Positions 50,964-60,937 of a DNA stretch of 64,000 nucleotides are shown piece by piece. Origin of the DNA: CAZLRH01 sp964562015. Lineage in GTDB: Bacteria; Verrucomicrobiota; Verrucomicrobiia; Opitutales; JABDGR01. The stretch lies in contig CAZLRH010000003.1 in NCBI GenBank assembly GCA_964562015.1, positions 186,001-250,000 of the forward strand, in the 5' to 3' direction. Position 1 is the stretch's first letter, and each line of letters begins with the position of its first letter. Below the pieces are notes generated by a model. It saw nothing but the letters and a program-made list of their open reading frames with translations, was not told where the DNA came from and did no database searches. The position numbers were made by a program, and so were the translations under genes.

Positions 50964-50998
50964 CAAAAAAGCCGCCGACCCTCACGGGACGGCGGCTT
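50964..50998 (-). terminator. Rho-independent terminator of the FKBP gene
   Basis: On the minus strand a perfect nine-base stem AAGCCGCCG...CGGCGGCTT with a 12-base loop is followed by TTTTTT. It lies 45 bases after the stop of the peptidyl-prolyl isomerase gene. On the other strand the stem ends without a U tract. Confidence 0.88.
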
Positions 50999-51042
50999 GA
51001 TTGCGGCGAAAATTAAATTTTTCGCGACGGGGGAACGCCAGA

Positions 51043-51927
51043 CTACGGCGTCTTGGGCGCGCCAGCACCACCGGGGGCGCCGCCTTGCTGCTGCTGGAGC
51101 AGATCCATGATGTTCAGCGGAGCACCGCCAGCCGGGGGCTTGGGGGCGTCCTTGATGTCCACCACTTCGACGTCGAACACGAGCGTGGCATTCGGCGGGA
51201 TGACGGGCGCGCGGCCTTCGGGGCCGTAGCCGAGCTTGCCGGGGACGTAGAGCTTGATCTTGCCGCCCTTGCCGATCAACTGGAGCCCTTCGGTCCAGCC
51301 GGGGATGACTTCATCGAGGCCAAAGGTGCGGGTTTCGTCGCCCTTGGTTTCGTCGAACACCTCGCCGCTGATGAAGGCGCCCTTGTACTTGGCGACGACA
51401 TCGTTGCTGGGCTTCGGCTTGTCACCGGTGCCGGGGGCCACGATTTCGTAATACAGGCCGGAGGCGGTCTTCTTGATGTTCGGGTTCTTGTCCAAATTGG
51501 CGAAGAAGGTTTTGGCGGCTTCTTCTTCTTTCGCGGCCTGGGCCTTGGAATTGGCTTCGGCGCGGCTGGTCAAATATTCCTTCATGCCCTGCAGCACCGT
51601 TTCGCCGCCGGGCGGCTTCGAGGTGGTGATGGCGAGCTTGATGCCCGTGGCAATTTCGTCCACTTCCGCGGGCGTGAGGCCGAGTTCCTTGACGCCGAGA
51701 CCCTGAATGCCGACGAACCAGCCATAAGCTTCAAGGAAAGCCTTTTCCTGCTCGGGCGTGGGCTTGGCGGCCGGCGTGCTGGCCGCGGCGGTCGCGGACG
51801 ACGGGGCGCCGGGCGCGGCGGTGGGGGACGAAGTCGCGGTTTGCGCGCGGCAAGTCGTGAGAAGGGCCGCGGCGGCGGCCAGAGTGGCGACCGTGCGGGC
51901 CGCGCGTGAATGCAGATGCTTGCTCAT
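51043..51927 (-). CDS. Exported FKBP-type peptidyl-prolyl isomerase
   Basis: The 294-residue protein has a signal (TVATLAAAAALLTTCRAQ, possibly lipoprotein-like at Cys), a Pro/Ala linker, an FKBP N-terminal dimer domain (about 60-140) and an FKBP catalytic domain (about 155-260) with VVAKYKGAFISGEVFDET, VIPGWTEGLQLIGKGGK and KLGYGPEG. The tail is Gln/Gly/Pro-rich. It acts as a folding helper in the periplasm. The ATG at 51927 begins the signal. Confidence 0.92.
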   Translation of the reverse strand: MSKHLHSRAARTVATLAAAAALLTTCRAQTATSSPTAAPGAPSSATAAASTPAAKPTPEQEKAFLEAYGWFVGIQGLGVKELGLTPAEVDEIATGIKLAITTSKPPGGETVLQGMKEYLTSRAEANSKAQAAKEEEAAKTFFANLDKNPNIKKTASGLYYEIVAPGTGDKPKPSNDVVAKYKGAFISGEVFDETKGDETRTFGLDEVIPGWTEGLQLIGKGGKIKLYVPGKLGYGPEGRAPVIPPNATLVFDVEVVDIKDAPKPPAGGAPLNIMDLLQQQQGGAPGGAGAPKTP

Positions 51928-52088
51928 GTTGGTGATGGAAGGTGCAGGATGGCAGCCGGGGCTGCCGGGGGCGCGCAGGTCTAATCCAGCGCAAGGGTTG
52001 GAGAATGATGAGATTGCCGGCCGATTCCAAGGAAAATTACGGGGCCTCAAAATCGGCTGGACCGCAGTAAGAGCGAAGCCGGCCGGAT

Positions 52089-52517
52089 TTATTTCCGGCG
52101 CAGGCGTTGCATGAAGCGGCGCACTTTCGCCTCGATCGCCGCGAGGGTGTGCGCGGGCGTGGCGCAATCGAGGTCGTCGACATTCCAGTATTCGACGGCG
52201 TGCTCCCAGTCCGGAAATCGTCCGCGCAGCCAGAGCCGGTGTTCCTTTTCTTTCAAGGCGATGATGTGCCGGGCGCCTTCGAGATCGGCGCGGGCGAGCG
52301 GCAGGCGGCTCGGGGCTGTTTGCCGCAGTGCGATTCCCCGCTGCAGCAAAGCCCGGCGGGTGTGGGGCGACAAATCGCCGCCGACCACATGCACAATCAA
52401 CCCGCGCGAAAAGGCCCGCCACGGCAGGCCTTCGGCGCGCGCCCGGTGATTGAAATAAGCTTCGGCAAACCGGCTGCGGTAGAAATTGCCGGAACAAAGA
52501 AACAGCACGCGTTGCAT
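52089..52517 (-). CDS. Low-molecular-weight protein-tyrosine phosphatase-like protein
   Basis: The 142-residue protein opens with the phosphate loop LFLCSGNFYRSR, with Cys8 and Arg14 as CX5R. The family usually has CXGNxCRS, but the second Cys is Tyr here. The late acidic WNVDDLD may hold the general acid. Such enzymes act on phosphotyrosine or arsenate. The ATG at 52517 is used; the upstream open frame has no match. Confidence 0.8.
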   Translation of the reverse strand: MQRVLFLCSGNFYRSRFAEAYFNHRARAEGLPWRAFSRGLIVHVVGGDLSPHTRRALLQRGIALRQTAPSRLPLARADLEGARHIIALKEKEHRLWLRGRFPDWEHAVEYWNVDDLDCATPAHTLAAIEAKVRRFMQRLRRK

Positions 52518-52558
52518 GCGCCCAGTCTGGCGCAATTTTGGGACTGCGCGAGTTCTCT

Positions 52559-53329
52559 TCAAGGGCGGTTGGCGGTGGTGGTCCTGCGCTCGACCGTTTT
52601 CGGGGAAAAATGGGGCGGCGTGGCGGCGGTTGGCGGCTCGGCCGGCGGAGTGGGCGCGAGGGGAATGGGGCGGCGGGTTTTCTTCGGCGTCAAGGGGGCT
52701 TCCACAAAAAGCGCGCGCACTATTCCGACCAGGAGCAGCACCAGCACCGTGCTCGCCAGGTAGGGCAGGACAGGATGCGCTTGCGCGAGCGGAAGGTACC
52801 CGCAGGCATAAGTCGCGCTGACCCAGATGGTCGGCACGAGAACCACCATGCTGAAAAGGAGGAAGGGATTAGCCGGAGCTTTGTCAGCTTTCTCCGGGGC
52901 CGGGCGCACGGGGCGGTCGTACAGATTCACCATCTGAAAAAAACAATAGAGCTCGAAAACCAGCGCCAGCAAGGGGTGCAAAAGGTAGGCCATAAACGTC
53001 ACGGAAAGCGTTTGCACGCTGACATACATTGCGCCGGCCGCCACCACGGGCAGGGCGAACATGCTCGCGAGGTTGAGCATGGCCGACTCGTGCCGGTACA
53101 AATACAAGGCGTTTTCCTCGATGTAACGATTGCAGATAAACATCAGGCCCACGCTGCACCCGGCCAGCAGCACAAACAACAGCCGCGGCACCCAGTCAAA
53201 ATCGGTGCCCCAATTGATGAGCACATGCCGCCACACCAGGAGCGACCACGGTACGGTGGCCACCGAGGAAAGGGCGGCGGCATACGTCACGACATAGTAC
53301 AGCCGGCGTTTCGAAACTCGTTTCTTCAT
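52559..53329 (-). CDS. Polytopic membrane protein of unknown function
   Basis: The 256-residue protein has about six hydrophobic segments (for example VTYAAALSSVATVPWSLLV and LASMFALPVVAAGAMYV) and a Pro/Thr-rich cytoplasmic tail. No family is recognised. It starts at ATG 53329; an upstream TTG would add four residues. It lies 41 bases upstream of the tyrosine phosphatase-like gene, so the two may be cotranscribed. Confidence 0.65.
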   Translation of the reverse strand: MKKRVSKRRLYYVVTYAAALSSVATVPWSLLVWRHVLINWGTDFDWVPRLLFVLLAGCSVGLMFICNRYIEENALYLYRHESAMLNLASMFALPVVAAGAMYVSVQTLSVTFMAYLLHPLLALVFELYCFFQMVNLYDRPVRPAPEKADKAPANPFLLFSMVVLVPTIWVSATYACGYLPLAQAHPVLPYLASTVLVLLLVGIVRALFVEAPLTPKKTRRPIPLAPTPPAEPPTAATPPHFSPKTVERRTTTANRP

Positions 53330-53432
53330 GGCAGTGCCCAAAATGCGAAAATCAACTTACCGGGATGGGGCCGGCCAGCCCAAGCCGATGAATAGCCATG
53401 CGACTCCGCCAGTCTCTGTCAAACCCCCCAGT

Positions 53433-53461
53433 TTTGCTCCCCGTTTAGGCATGGGAGCAAA
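53433..53461. other. Stem-loop in the 370-base space upstream of the sigma factor gene
   Basis: TTTGCTCCC (53433-53441) pairs with GGGAGCAAA (53453-53461). The loop is 11 bases. It may be part of an untranslated leader or a repeat. The rest of the 370-base space shows no gene that can be supported. Confidence 0.45.
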
Positions 53462-53527
53462 CGTGATTTTGCTTAAGTATTCAAGTCGGAAGCGGGTGAC
53501 TAGGTTATAGACCTTAATTCCATGCTG

Positions 53528-53551
53528 GGAACAACTTAGCTCAAGCGCTGT
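53528..53551 (+). promoter_or_regulatory. Candidate ECF-type promoter upstream of the sigma factor
   Basis: GGAAC at 53528-53532 is the typical -35 of ECF sigma factors and is followed after 16 bases by TGT. The gene for an ECF sigma factor starts at 53700. Self-activation is common in this class, so this could be an autoregulatory promoter. The -10 is poorly defined. Confidence 0.35.
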
Positions 53552-53699
53552 GACCGTTTGAGGTGTGCGGCCAGCACATCGAGCAAACCAGGATGAAAAC
53601 AACCCGGAGAACCGGCCCAATCTCGACCCGGTTTAAGTTTGCGGCGGCAAGGAGTTTACCGCAACTTACTCCCACCCCACGGGTTTTACGCCCTACACG

Positions 53700-54329
53700 A
53701 TGAACGCTTCCGCGGCGACGCTTTCCGGCTGGCTGACTCCGGCCCTGCATACGCAGTCTTCGACTGCGCCGGCGGAGCCGTCTGCACCCCGGGATGAAGA
53801 CGCCATCCTCATGATCGCCGTGGCAGCCGGGGACGAGACGGCGCTGGCCCAGCTCATCCGCAAATGGCAGGGACCGCTCATCAACTTCTTCTACCGCTCC
53901 ATCGGTTCAGTCGAACAAGCCGAGGATCTCGCGCAGATGGTCTTTGTGCGCCTTTACCGGGCCGCCCATTCGTACCAGCCCGTCGCGCGCTTTTCGACCT
54001 ACCTTTTCCACATCGCCCGCCGCCTGCTGATCAATGAGTTTCGCCGCCGCCAGCGCAAACCGCTGGACATCATGGACCCGGCGGACCTCCATGGCACGGA
54101 TAACAGCACCGGTCGCGACCAACTGCGCATGTTTGAGCTCGAAGAAGCCTTCCAGCAGGCCATCGCCCGCCTCTCCGAGGACCAGCGTTCCGCCATCCTT
54201 CTGCTCAAGCAGCAGGAACTCAGTTACGAGGAAATCGCCGCCATCATGCAACAGTCTGTCGCTGCGGTGAAAACCCATATTTTTCGCGGCCGTCAAAAAC
54301 TCAAGGAAATCCTGCGCGAAGTCCTGTGA
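53700..54329 (+). CDS. ECF-type RNA polymerase sigma factor
   Basis: The 209-residue protein has sigma region 2 (AEDLAQMVFVRLYRAAHSY, then STYLFHIARRLLINEFRR) and region 4 (LSEDQRSAILLLKQQELSYEEI, then VAAVKTHIFRGRQKLKEIL). The N-terminal 30 residues are unstructured. It is followed after 57 bases by a membrane anti-sigma-like gene, so it is probably held by it until a signal arrives. Confidence 0.94.
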   Translation: MNASAATLSGWLTPALHTQSSTAPAEPSAPRDEDAILMIAVAAGDETALAQLIRKWQGPLINFFYRSIGSVEQAEDLAQMVFVRLYRAAHSYQPVARFSTYLFHIARRLLINEFRRRQRKPLDIMDPADLHGTDNSTGRDQLRMFELEEAFQQAIARLSEDQRSAILLLKQQELSYEEIAAIMQQSVAAVKTHIFRGRQKLKEILREVL

Positions 54330-54386
54330 TGGCTTGCTTCCTGCTTCCACTCCTCACATCACCTTTCAGTAACGAAACGCCTCACC

Positions 54387-55115
54387 ATGCCCTCCTCTCA
54401 TCCAGCATCCGGCCCCGATTCCGACGCCCGGCTCGACGCCTTGCTGGCGGCGCGCCCGCTCGCGCCCGCGCCGGATTTCGTCGCCCGCACCCTCGTGCGG
54501 GTGCGCGCGGAGAACACAGTAGCGCTGGCTTTGCGCCAGGGCGATGAGGCGGAGCTGGACCGCATGTTGGCCGCGTCCACCGTGGTGCCGGCCGCTGATT
54601 TTGTCTCGCGCACGCTCGAACGCATTCGCACCGAGGAATCCCTCGCCGCCGCCGCCCGGGCGGGCGACGATTCCGCCATCGAGGCCATGCTCGACCATTG
54701 GCTGGCCGACCAACCGCTCGATCCGAACGCCGAGCCGGCCCAACTGGCCATCCAGACCCGCCGCGCCGCCGCTCGCGAAGAGCGTGAAATCACCCTGCCG
54801 GTCAAGGCTCCGTGGCGCCGCTTGGTGGACTTTCCGGTGTGGGCGCGTTCGGTGGGTTCCCTGGCCGCCGCTGCCGCCGTCGCATTTATGGTCTTTTTTG
54901 GGGTGCATGCACCCAAGGCGCTGGTGCAGGAACAAATGGCTTTTCAGGATGCCCAGGAATCAGTCTTGGATGACGCTGCGTCCAACGAGACGGATAACGT
55001 TGCCGGGGCCATGGACAGCGATGATCTTGGCACCATCAACCAGGACGTGGATCCCGCTGCCGGCGCCGTGCTGGATCCGTATTTTGTCGAGTCGCTGAAT
55101 GTTGGCATGTCCTGA
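54387..55115 (+). CDS. Anti-sigma-like single-pass membrane protein with a duplicated module
   Basis: The 242-residue protein has a cytoplasmic part, one membrane helix (AAAAAVAFMVFFGV near residues 155-172) and an acidic outer tail. Its position after an ECF sigma gene and the topology suggest an anti-sigma factor, though no ZAS motif is seen. The N-terminal part has two copies of one unit of about 48 residues: LDALLAARPLAPAPDFVART and LDRMLAASTVVPAADFVSRT. Confidence 0.68.
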   Translation: MPSSHPASGPDSDARLDALLAARPLAPAPDFVARTLVRVRAENTVALALRQGDEAELDRMLAASTVVPAADFVSRTLERIRTEESLAAAARAGDDSAIEAMLDHWLADQPLDPNAEPAQLAIQTRRAAAREEREITLPVKAPWRRLVDFPVWARSVGSLAAAAAVAFMVFFGVHAPKALVQEQMAFQDAQESVLDDAASNETDNVAGAMDSDDLGTINQDVDPAAGAVLDPYFVESLNVGMS

Positions 55116-55123
55116 TATTTTTA

Positions 55124-55933
55124 ATGTGGATGACTTTGAGATGCCCCTCGCGCGGGTTGCGACAGGCCGCGGTTGTCTTCCTCGCCGCCGCCGGGCTCCA
55201 CTGTAGGGCGGAAGACACTCCCGCCGCCGCGACGCCTGCCGCTGTGACGGCGCCCGCTCCCGCAGTCCCGGACGCCGCGGCCCCGACCTCCTCTCCCGCC
55301 GCCGCGCCGGCCGTGGACACCGCCAAAGAGGTGTTTTTCACGCAGACGAACAACAATTTGATCGTCAGCTTTCTCAACCAGCCCACCGAGCGCATCACTC
55401 AGTTGCGCGAGATTCTGGAACGGCTGGAAAAAATGACGCCTGAGGAGCGCAAGGCGCTCGCCGAGGTCATCCAGACGCAGCGGGAATTGGTGCGCCAAGT
55501 CTCCGAGGGCCTGATGGCGGAGCAGCGCGCCCTGTCGCCGCGCGACCGCGACGTCCTGCGGCGCTATTTTGCCAGCCTCTACCCGGACGCCGCCCAGGCC
55601 TGGCTCGACCGCCTCAAGCTCGAGACGACCCCGGCCCTGCATCAGATAATTATTCGTGACATGCTGACCGCCGCCGCCGCGCGCAACCTCGAGCCGAATC
55701 CCAAACTTTCCGACAAACCTGGGGACAACAATCCGCCCGGCCCGCGCGGCGATCCCAACCCCGGCGACCGTCCGCGCGGCGGTCCCGGCGCGCCGGGTTT
55801 TGGCTCGGGGTTTGGCCCGGACGGTGGTGGCCGCCCTGGCGGGGTGCCGCCGCCGCGGCCCAACCGTGGCGGCAGCGATGCGTTCGCGCCCAAGTATGCG
55901 CCGCCGGCGGCTCCGGCCACGCCCGCGCAGTAA
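55124..55933 (+). CDS. Exported Pro/Gly-rich protein of the sigma operon
   Basis: The 269-residue product has a signal (AAVVFLAAAGLHCRAE), an Ala/Pro-rich linker, a helical middle (ITQLREILERLEKMTPEERKAL to DVLRRYFASLY) that looks like a periplasmic CpxP/ZraP-type or DUF3106-like sensor, and a Gly/Pro/Arg-rich tail. It follows the anti-sigma-like gene by eight bases. It could be the envelope signal protein of the system. The function is inferred. Confidence 0.65.
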   Translation: MWMTLRCPSRGLRQAAVVFLAAAGLHCRAEDTPAAATPAAVTAPAPAVPDAAAPTSSPAAAPAVDTAKEVFFTQTNNNLIVSFLNQPTERITQLREILERLEKMTPEERKALAEVIQTQRELVRQVSEGLMAEQRALSPRDRDVLRRYFASLYPDAAQAWLDRLKLETTPALHQIIIRDMLTAAAARNLEPNPKLSDKPGDNNPPGPRGDPNPGDRPRGGPGAPGFGSGFGPDGGGRPGGVPPPRPNRGGSDAFAPKYAPPAAPATPAQ

Positions 55934-56011
55934 GAAGCGGCTCCGGGTTTGGTGCGGAGGTGAACATCCAGACGCGATCATTTCAGGTAATCATTCAGGT
56001 TGCTGGTTTGA

Positions 56012-56063
56012 GGTAGGGACGTTTCTCCGAAACGTCCGCGGACGCCTCGGAGGCGTCCCTACC
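56012..56063. repeat. Compact cruciform element with two hairpins and an outer stem
   Basis: GGTAGGGACG (56012-56021) pairs with CGTCCCTACC (56054-56063). Inside are two hairpins: GGACGTTTC...GAAACGTCC (56017-56037) and GGACGCCTC...GAGGCGTCC (56040-56058). The three stems form a clover-like shape. The spacer of 251 bases also has little else. Mobile REP-like elements look like this. Confidence 0.75.
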
Positions 56064-56184
56064 CATGAACCGGCACTCCATTTTCTTCAAGCTGTACCAC
56101 TACCTCATTTCCAGTTGCGTTGGCCCTGACGCAAGCAGTATTTAGGAATCGGGAGTATCCACCCTTGTTATCCACCCCAACCCC

Positions 56185-57417
56185 ATGAAAACTCCCGCTC
56201 TCGGCTGGTTCTTGCGGGTCGTCCTTGTTGTCCTGGTGGCGGGGGGAGCCTACCTGCTGGGCTACCGGCGCGCCGAGGTAACACCAAGTGCGTTGCCGGC
56301 GGTCACGCGGCCCGTGCAAAAGGCGCCCGCCACCCAGGCAGTAGCCGCCGGTGCCCCGGCGCCGGTCGCGCCGGTGCGCCAGCGGGAGTGGGAGCAATTG
56401 AAAGCCATCTTGGAGAATCCTGATCATCCCGGAACAGTGTCGATGCAATCGTTATTCAAACTGCTGAATCAACTGAGTCTGACGGATCGGGGAGCAATCC
56501 CATATTTGTTGGAACAAGTGGCCAATTTGCCCGCTGGCATTGGGCGCGATACCGGGTTGGCGCAGATGTCGGTGCAATTTACCTCGCTGGATCCAGCCAA
56601 GGCGTACTCGATGATTGGTCTGATTTCCGACTCCAAGGTCCGCGACGACACGACCAACCGAATCTTAAGTTTCATGGCTAGAATTGATCCGCCTAGGGCC
56701 TTGGATGAGTTGGCGAAGCTTCCTTCCGGTCCGCAAACCCAGAATGCCTACCGTAGTGTTTTCTCCGCTTGGGCACATACAAACGGGCCTGCTGCCGCTG
56801 TCGCCGCGCTTGACTTGTCATCTGGTCCCGACCGCTCACAGGCATTGAGCGGTGCGGTTGCGGGTTGGGTCGGCAATAATTGGGCCAATCCAGACTTAAA
56901 CGTAACCCAAGCCGCTTTGACTTGGGCCAGTAACCTACCGCCGGCGGATTTGAATGCAGTTCTCAACGGCGCCAAAGTTGCTGCCACTAAACAAAACCCC
57001 GCCCTCGCGGCCCAGTATGTGGACAAGCTGACGGATGCCACGGTGCGCAATTCCGCCATACAAGCCCTGGCTCGAACTTGGGCGGTTCCCGCATTCCCTG
57101 GCCCCGAGCGGGATCACCAGGATCCTGTTGCGGCCCTCGATTGGCTAGGCCAGGTGGCCACGGGCGAGACGTTCGACGCGAACGTGGAATACATCTTTGC
57201 CAAGCTCGATCCCGCCACGGCCGCCCCCTTGGTCGAGAAGGTCATGGAGCCCGGTGTGCGGGAGGCGGTGATCGCCAGCGTGGCTAACAATTGGGCGATC
57301 AAAAACCGCGCTGCTGCCGTGGCTTGGCTGCAAAGCCTGCCCGCCTCCGATAGCGCGACCCGTGATCCGCTTGTGCAAAAGCTCAGCCCGCCCACCAACG
57401 GCGCCGTTCGTCCGTAG
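56185..57417 (+). CDS. Membrane-anchored tandem helical-repeat protein (A)
   Basis: The 410-residue protein has one N-terminal membrane helix (LRVVLVVLVAGGAYLLGY) and a long exported domain of tandem helical units with the pattern W...DP.AAL.W...LP. Examples are SSWAHTNG, then DLNVTQAALTWASNLPP and DPVAALDWLGQVATGETFD. It is like HEAT or TPR-type scaffolds. The next gene is a paralogue. The function is unknown; partner binding in the periplasm is likely. Confidence 0.72.
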   Translation: MKTPALGWFLRVVLVVLVAGGAYLLGYRRAEVTPSALPAVTRPVQKAPATQAVAAGAPAPVAPVRQREWEQLKAILENPDHPGTVSMQSLFKLLNQLSLTDRGAIPYLLEQVANLPAGIGRDTGLAQMSVQFTSLDPAKAYSMIGLISDSKVRDDTTNRILSFMARIDPPRALDELAKLPSGPQTQNAYRSVFSAWAHTNGPAAAVAALDLSSGPDRSQALSGAVAGWVGNNWANPDLNVTQAALTWASNLPPADLNAVLNGAKVAATKQNPALAAQYVDKLTDATVRNSAIQALARTWAVPAFPGPERDHQDPVAALDWLGQVATGETFDANVEYIFAKLDPATAAPLVEKVMEPGVREAVIASVANNWAIKNRAAAVAWLQSLPASDSATRDPLVQKLSPPTNGAVRP

Positions 57418-57445
57418 GGGTGCCATTATTAAATCATCCTTGTCC

Positions 57446-58783
57446 ATGAAGACCGCTCGCCACTCTGTCCTCCAAGCGGGCCTGCTCCTGGTCTTGGCGG
57501 GAGCATTTTATTTTTTGGGCCAATGGCAAAGAAAGCAAGAAGAGGCCGGAGCTTTGGCTCGCGCGAGCGTGAAAGTTCCCGTGGTTGTGAAAAGCAGCAC
57601 GCCTTCCATTCCGCCAGGATTGCCACCCCAAGTCTCGTCGCCGACGCGCGGAGCGCCCGCAGCGCAAGAACCGCTGTCTCCGGGCGCGCAAGCGGCGGCG
57701 CGGGCCAACGATCCAGAAAGGGCTTTGAATTCGTTGCGGCAACGTCCGCCCAATCAAACTCCGGTGGCCCTCGGGACCACCCTGATTCTGGCCAGCAGAT
57801 CCTCCGATCCCACCGCAGTTCCGCAATACATTGGCGCCATTCCAGACGAAGCCACGCGCAATCGACTCATCGCGCGCCTGGCGCCGGTCTTGGGGGCCAA
57901 TTCCCAGCAAGGCCCCGCCGTAACCTTGGATTGGCTCAAGCAGGTGGCGTCGGGTGAAACTTACAGCGGCGCGGTGGGGAAGATTATCACCGATGCCGCA
58001 GGGAAAGATCCCGCGGCCGCCGCCGCCGTGCTGGGCAAAATCACGGACCCGGGCGTTTTTAACACGGCCGTTGGCACTGTGGCCGCCAGTTGGGGAAAAG
58101 CCGACCCCCAGGCGGCCCTGGCTTGGGCGCAAACGCTGCCGGACTCCTCCAGTCCAGCCGCGCTGAATGCGGTCGTCACGGCCTGGGCGAAAGGCGACCC
58201 CGGCGCCGCCGCGGCTTATGTGCAAAAATCCACTGACTCCTCCGTTTATCTTTCCGCCGATCCAAGCATCGCCCAGTCTTTGGCGGCCACGAGTCCGCAG
58301 GCAGCGCTGGCTTTTTCCAACAGCCTGCCGGCGGGTGAGGCCAAAAACCAGGCGCTCAACAATGTCATCGTGACCATCGCCAAGACGGACTTCACCACGG
58401 CTTGGCAGGAGGCCGTCACCCTGCCGGCGGACGGCAATCGTGACACCGTGATGGACAATCTCGTCGTCGTGCAGGCGAAAAAAGACCCGGCACAGGCCGC
58501 GACGTTGATACCGCTCTTTCCCGATGCCGCCGGGCAAGCCGCCGCCACCACCGCGCTCGCGGCCGTCTGGGTCAAGCAAGACCCGCAGGCCTTTACCGTC
58601 TGGCTCGATAGTTTGCCCGTGGGCAGTGCGCGGGACGCTGCCATCGTGGAATTGGCTTCTTCAGTTCAGGCCACCAAGGATCCCGTCGGCGTCATGGCGT
58701 GGGTCAACACCGTCAGCAATCCACAGCTCAAGGCGCAATGGGTGCAAAAGCTCGCGCAAGTCCCGGCCGCGAGCGGACCCTAG
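57446..58783 (+). CDS. Membrane-anchored tandem helical-repeat protein (B)
   Basis: The 445-residue protein has an N-terminal helix (AGLLLVLAGAFYFLGQW), a Pro-rich linker and repeats of the same kind as the gene upstream, for example TLDWLKQVASGETYSGAVG, then ADPQAALAWAQTLPDSS and AFTVWLDSLPVGSARDAA. One unit close to the N-terminus matches the last unit of protein A (LDW..QVA.GET). The two genes are 28 bases apart and probably arose by duplication. Confidence 0.72.
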   Translation: MKTARHSVLQAGLLLVLAGAFYFLGQWQRKQEEAGALARASVKVPVVVKSSTPSIPPGLPPQVSSPTRGAPAAQEPLSPGAQAAARANDPERALNSLRQRPPNQTPVALGTTLILASRSSDPTAVPQYIGAIPDEATRNRLIARLAPVLGANSQQGPAVTLDWLKQVASGETYSGAVGKIITDAAGKDPAAAAAVLGKITDPGVFNTAVGTVAASWGKADPQAALAWAQTLPDSSSPAALNAVVTAWAKGDPGAAAAYVQKSTDSSVYLSADPSIAQSLAATSPQAALAFSNSLPAGEAKNQALNNVIVTIAKTDFTTAWQEAVTLPADGNRDTVMDNLVVVQAKKDPAQAATLIPLFPDAAGQAAATTALAAVWVKQDPQAFTVWLDSLPVGSARDAAIVELASSVQATKDPVGVMAWVNTVSNPQLKAQWVQKLAQVPAASGP

Positions 58784-58824
58784 CAAGCCTTACAGCAGGC
58801 GAAAAGTCCGCCTTGGCCTTCCGT

Positions 58825-59316
58825 TCAGCGCCGAATTTTCCAGCCCGACGCGAGGCCCGCGCCCAGGCCCACGAGCCCGCCGCAAAACAAGCCGAGCAAC
58901 GGTTGGGCTGCCGGAGGCCACAAGGGTTGCCGCGCAAACAAATGGTCCGCCACGCTGTAGGCGATCCACAAGAGTCCCGGCACGCCGTACATGATCAGTC
59001 CGACAAAAATGGCCGGCCCCATGCCAGGCAGGCCCAGGCGGGCCAGACCGTGCGCCACGAAGCCTGCGACCGCACCTAGAATCGCCCCAGTGATGAAGGC
59101 GAATAAAATCAAGCGGTGCACGGTGTCGGCATCCTCGCCGACGTTACCCCACAGGCAAACATACGTCACGCCCACCGAAAGCACGCCGCCCAAGGCGCCA
59201 CCCATCGCGCCCCGCGCCGCACGGCTCGCCAGGGTAACGGCCCGCGGCAGGCCCGGACGGGTGACATCAGAAGCGGCAGTGGCCACCGAGCGTGCGAACG
59301 TTTGAGATTCCGCCAT
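58825..59316 (-). CDS. Membrane protein of unknown function
   Basis: The 163-residue protein has four hydrophobic segments with many Gly residues (GALGGVLSVGVTYVCLWG, LFAFITGAILGAVAGFVAHGLA, AIFVGLIMYGVPGLLWIAY, LLGLFCGGLVGLGAGLASG). No family is recognised. It faces the repeat-protein genes and lies 37 bases downstream of glpK's stop on the same strand. Confidence 0.62.
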   Translation of the reverse strand: MAESQTFARSVATAASDVTRPGLPRAVTLASRAARGAMGGALGGVLSVGVTYVCLWGNVGEDADTVHRLILFAFITGAILGAVAGFVAHGLARLGLPGMGPAIFVGLIMYGVPGLLWIAYSVADHLFARQPLWPPAAQPLLGLFCGGLVGLGAGLASGWKIRR

Positions 59317-59353
59317 GGCGCGATGTTTAACAGGCTTGGACGCCGCCGCCAGC

Positions 59354-60862
<1,509 letters not shown>

Positions 60863-60937
60863 GACCCGAAGTTAAAACATTCAACGTCCAACTTCCAACC
60901 TTGAACGTTCACTCACCAAAAATAAACAGATACTAAA

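Noticed and set aside
51928..52497. N-terminal extension of the FKBP frame
   Set aside because: The frame is open but its residues are Arg/Pro-rich; the signal peptide begins at the ATG 51927.
53357..53620. Leftward 87-codon frame in the space before the sigma gene
   Set aside because: No start signal, no family, and it includes a stem-loop; not supported as a gene.
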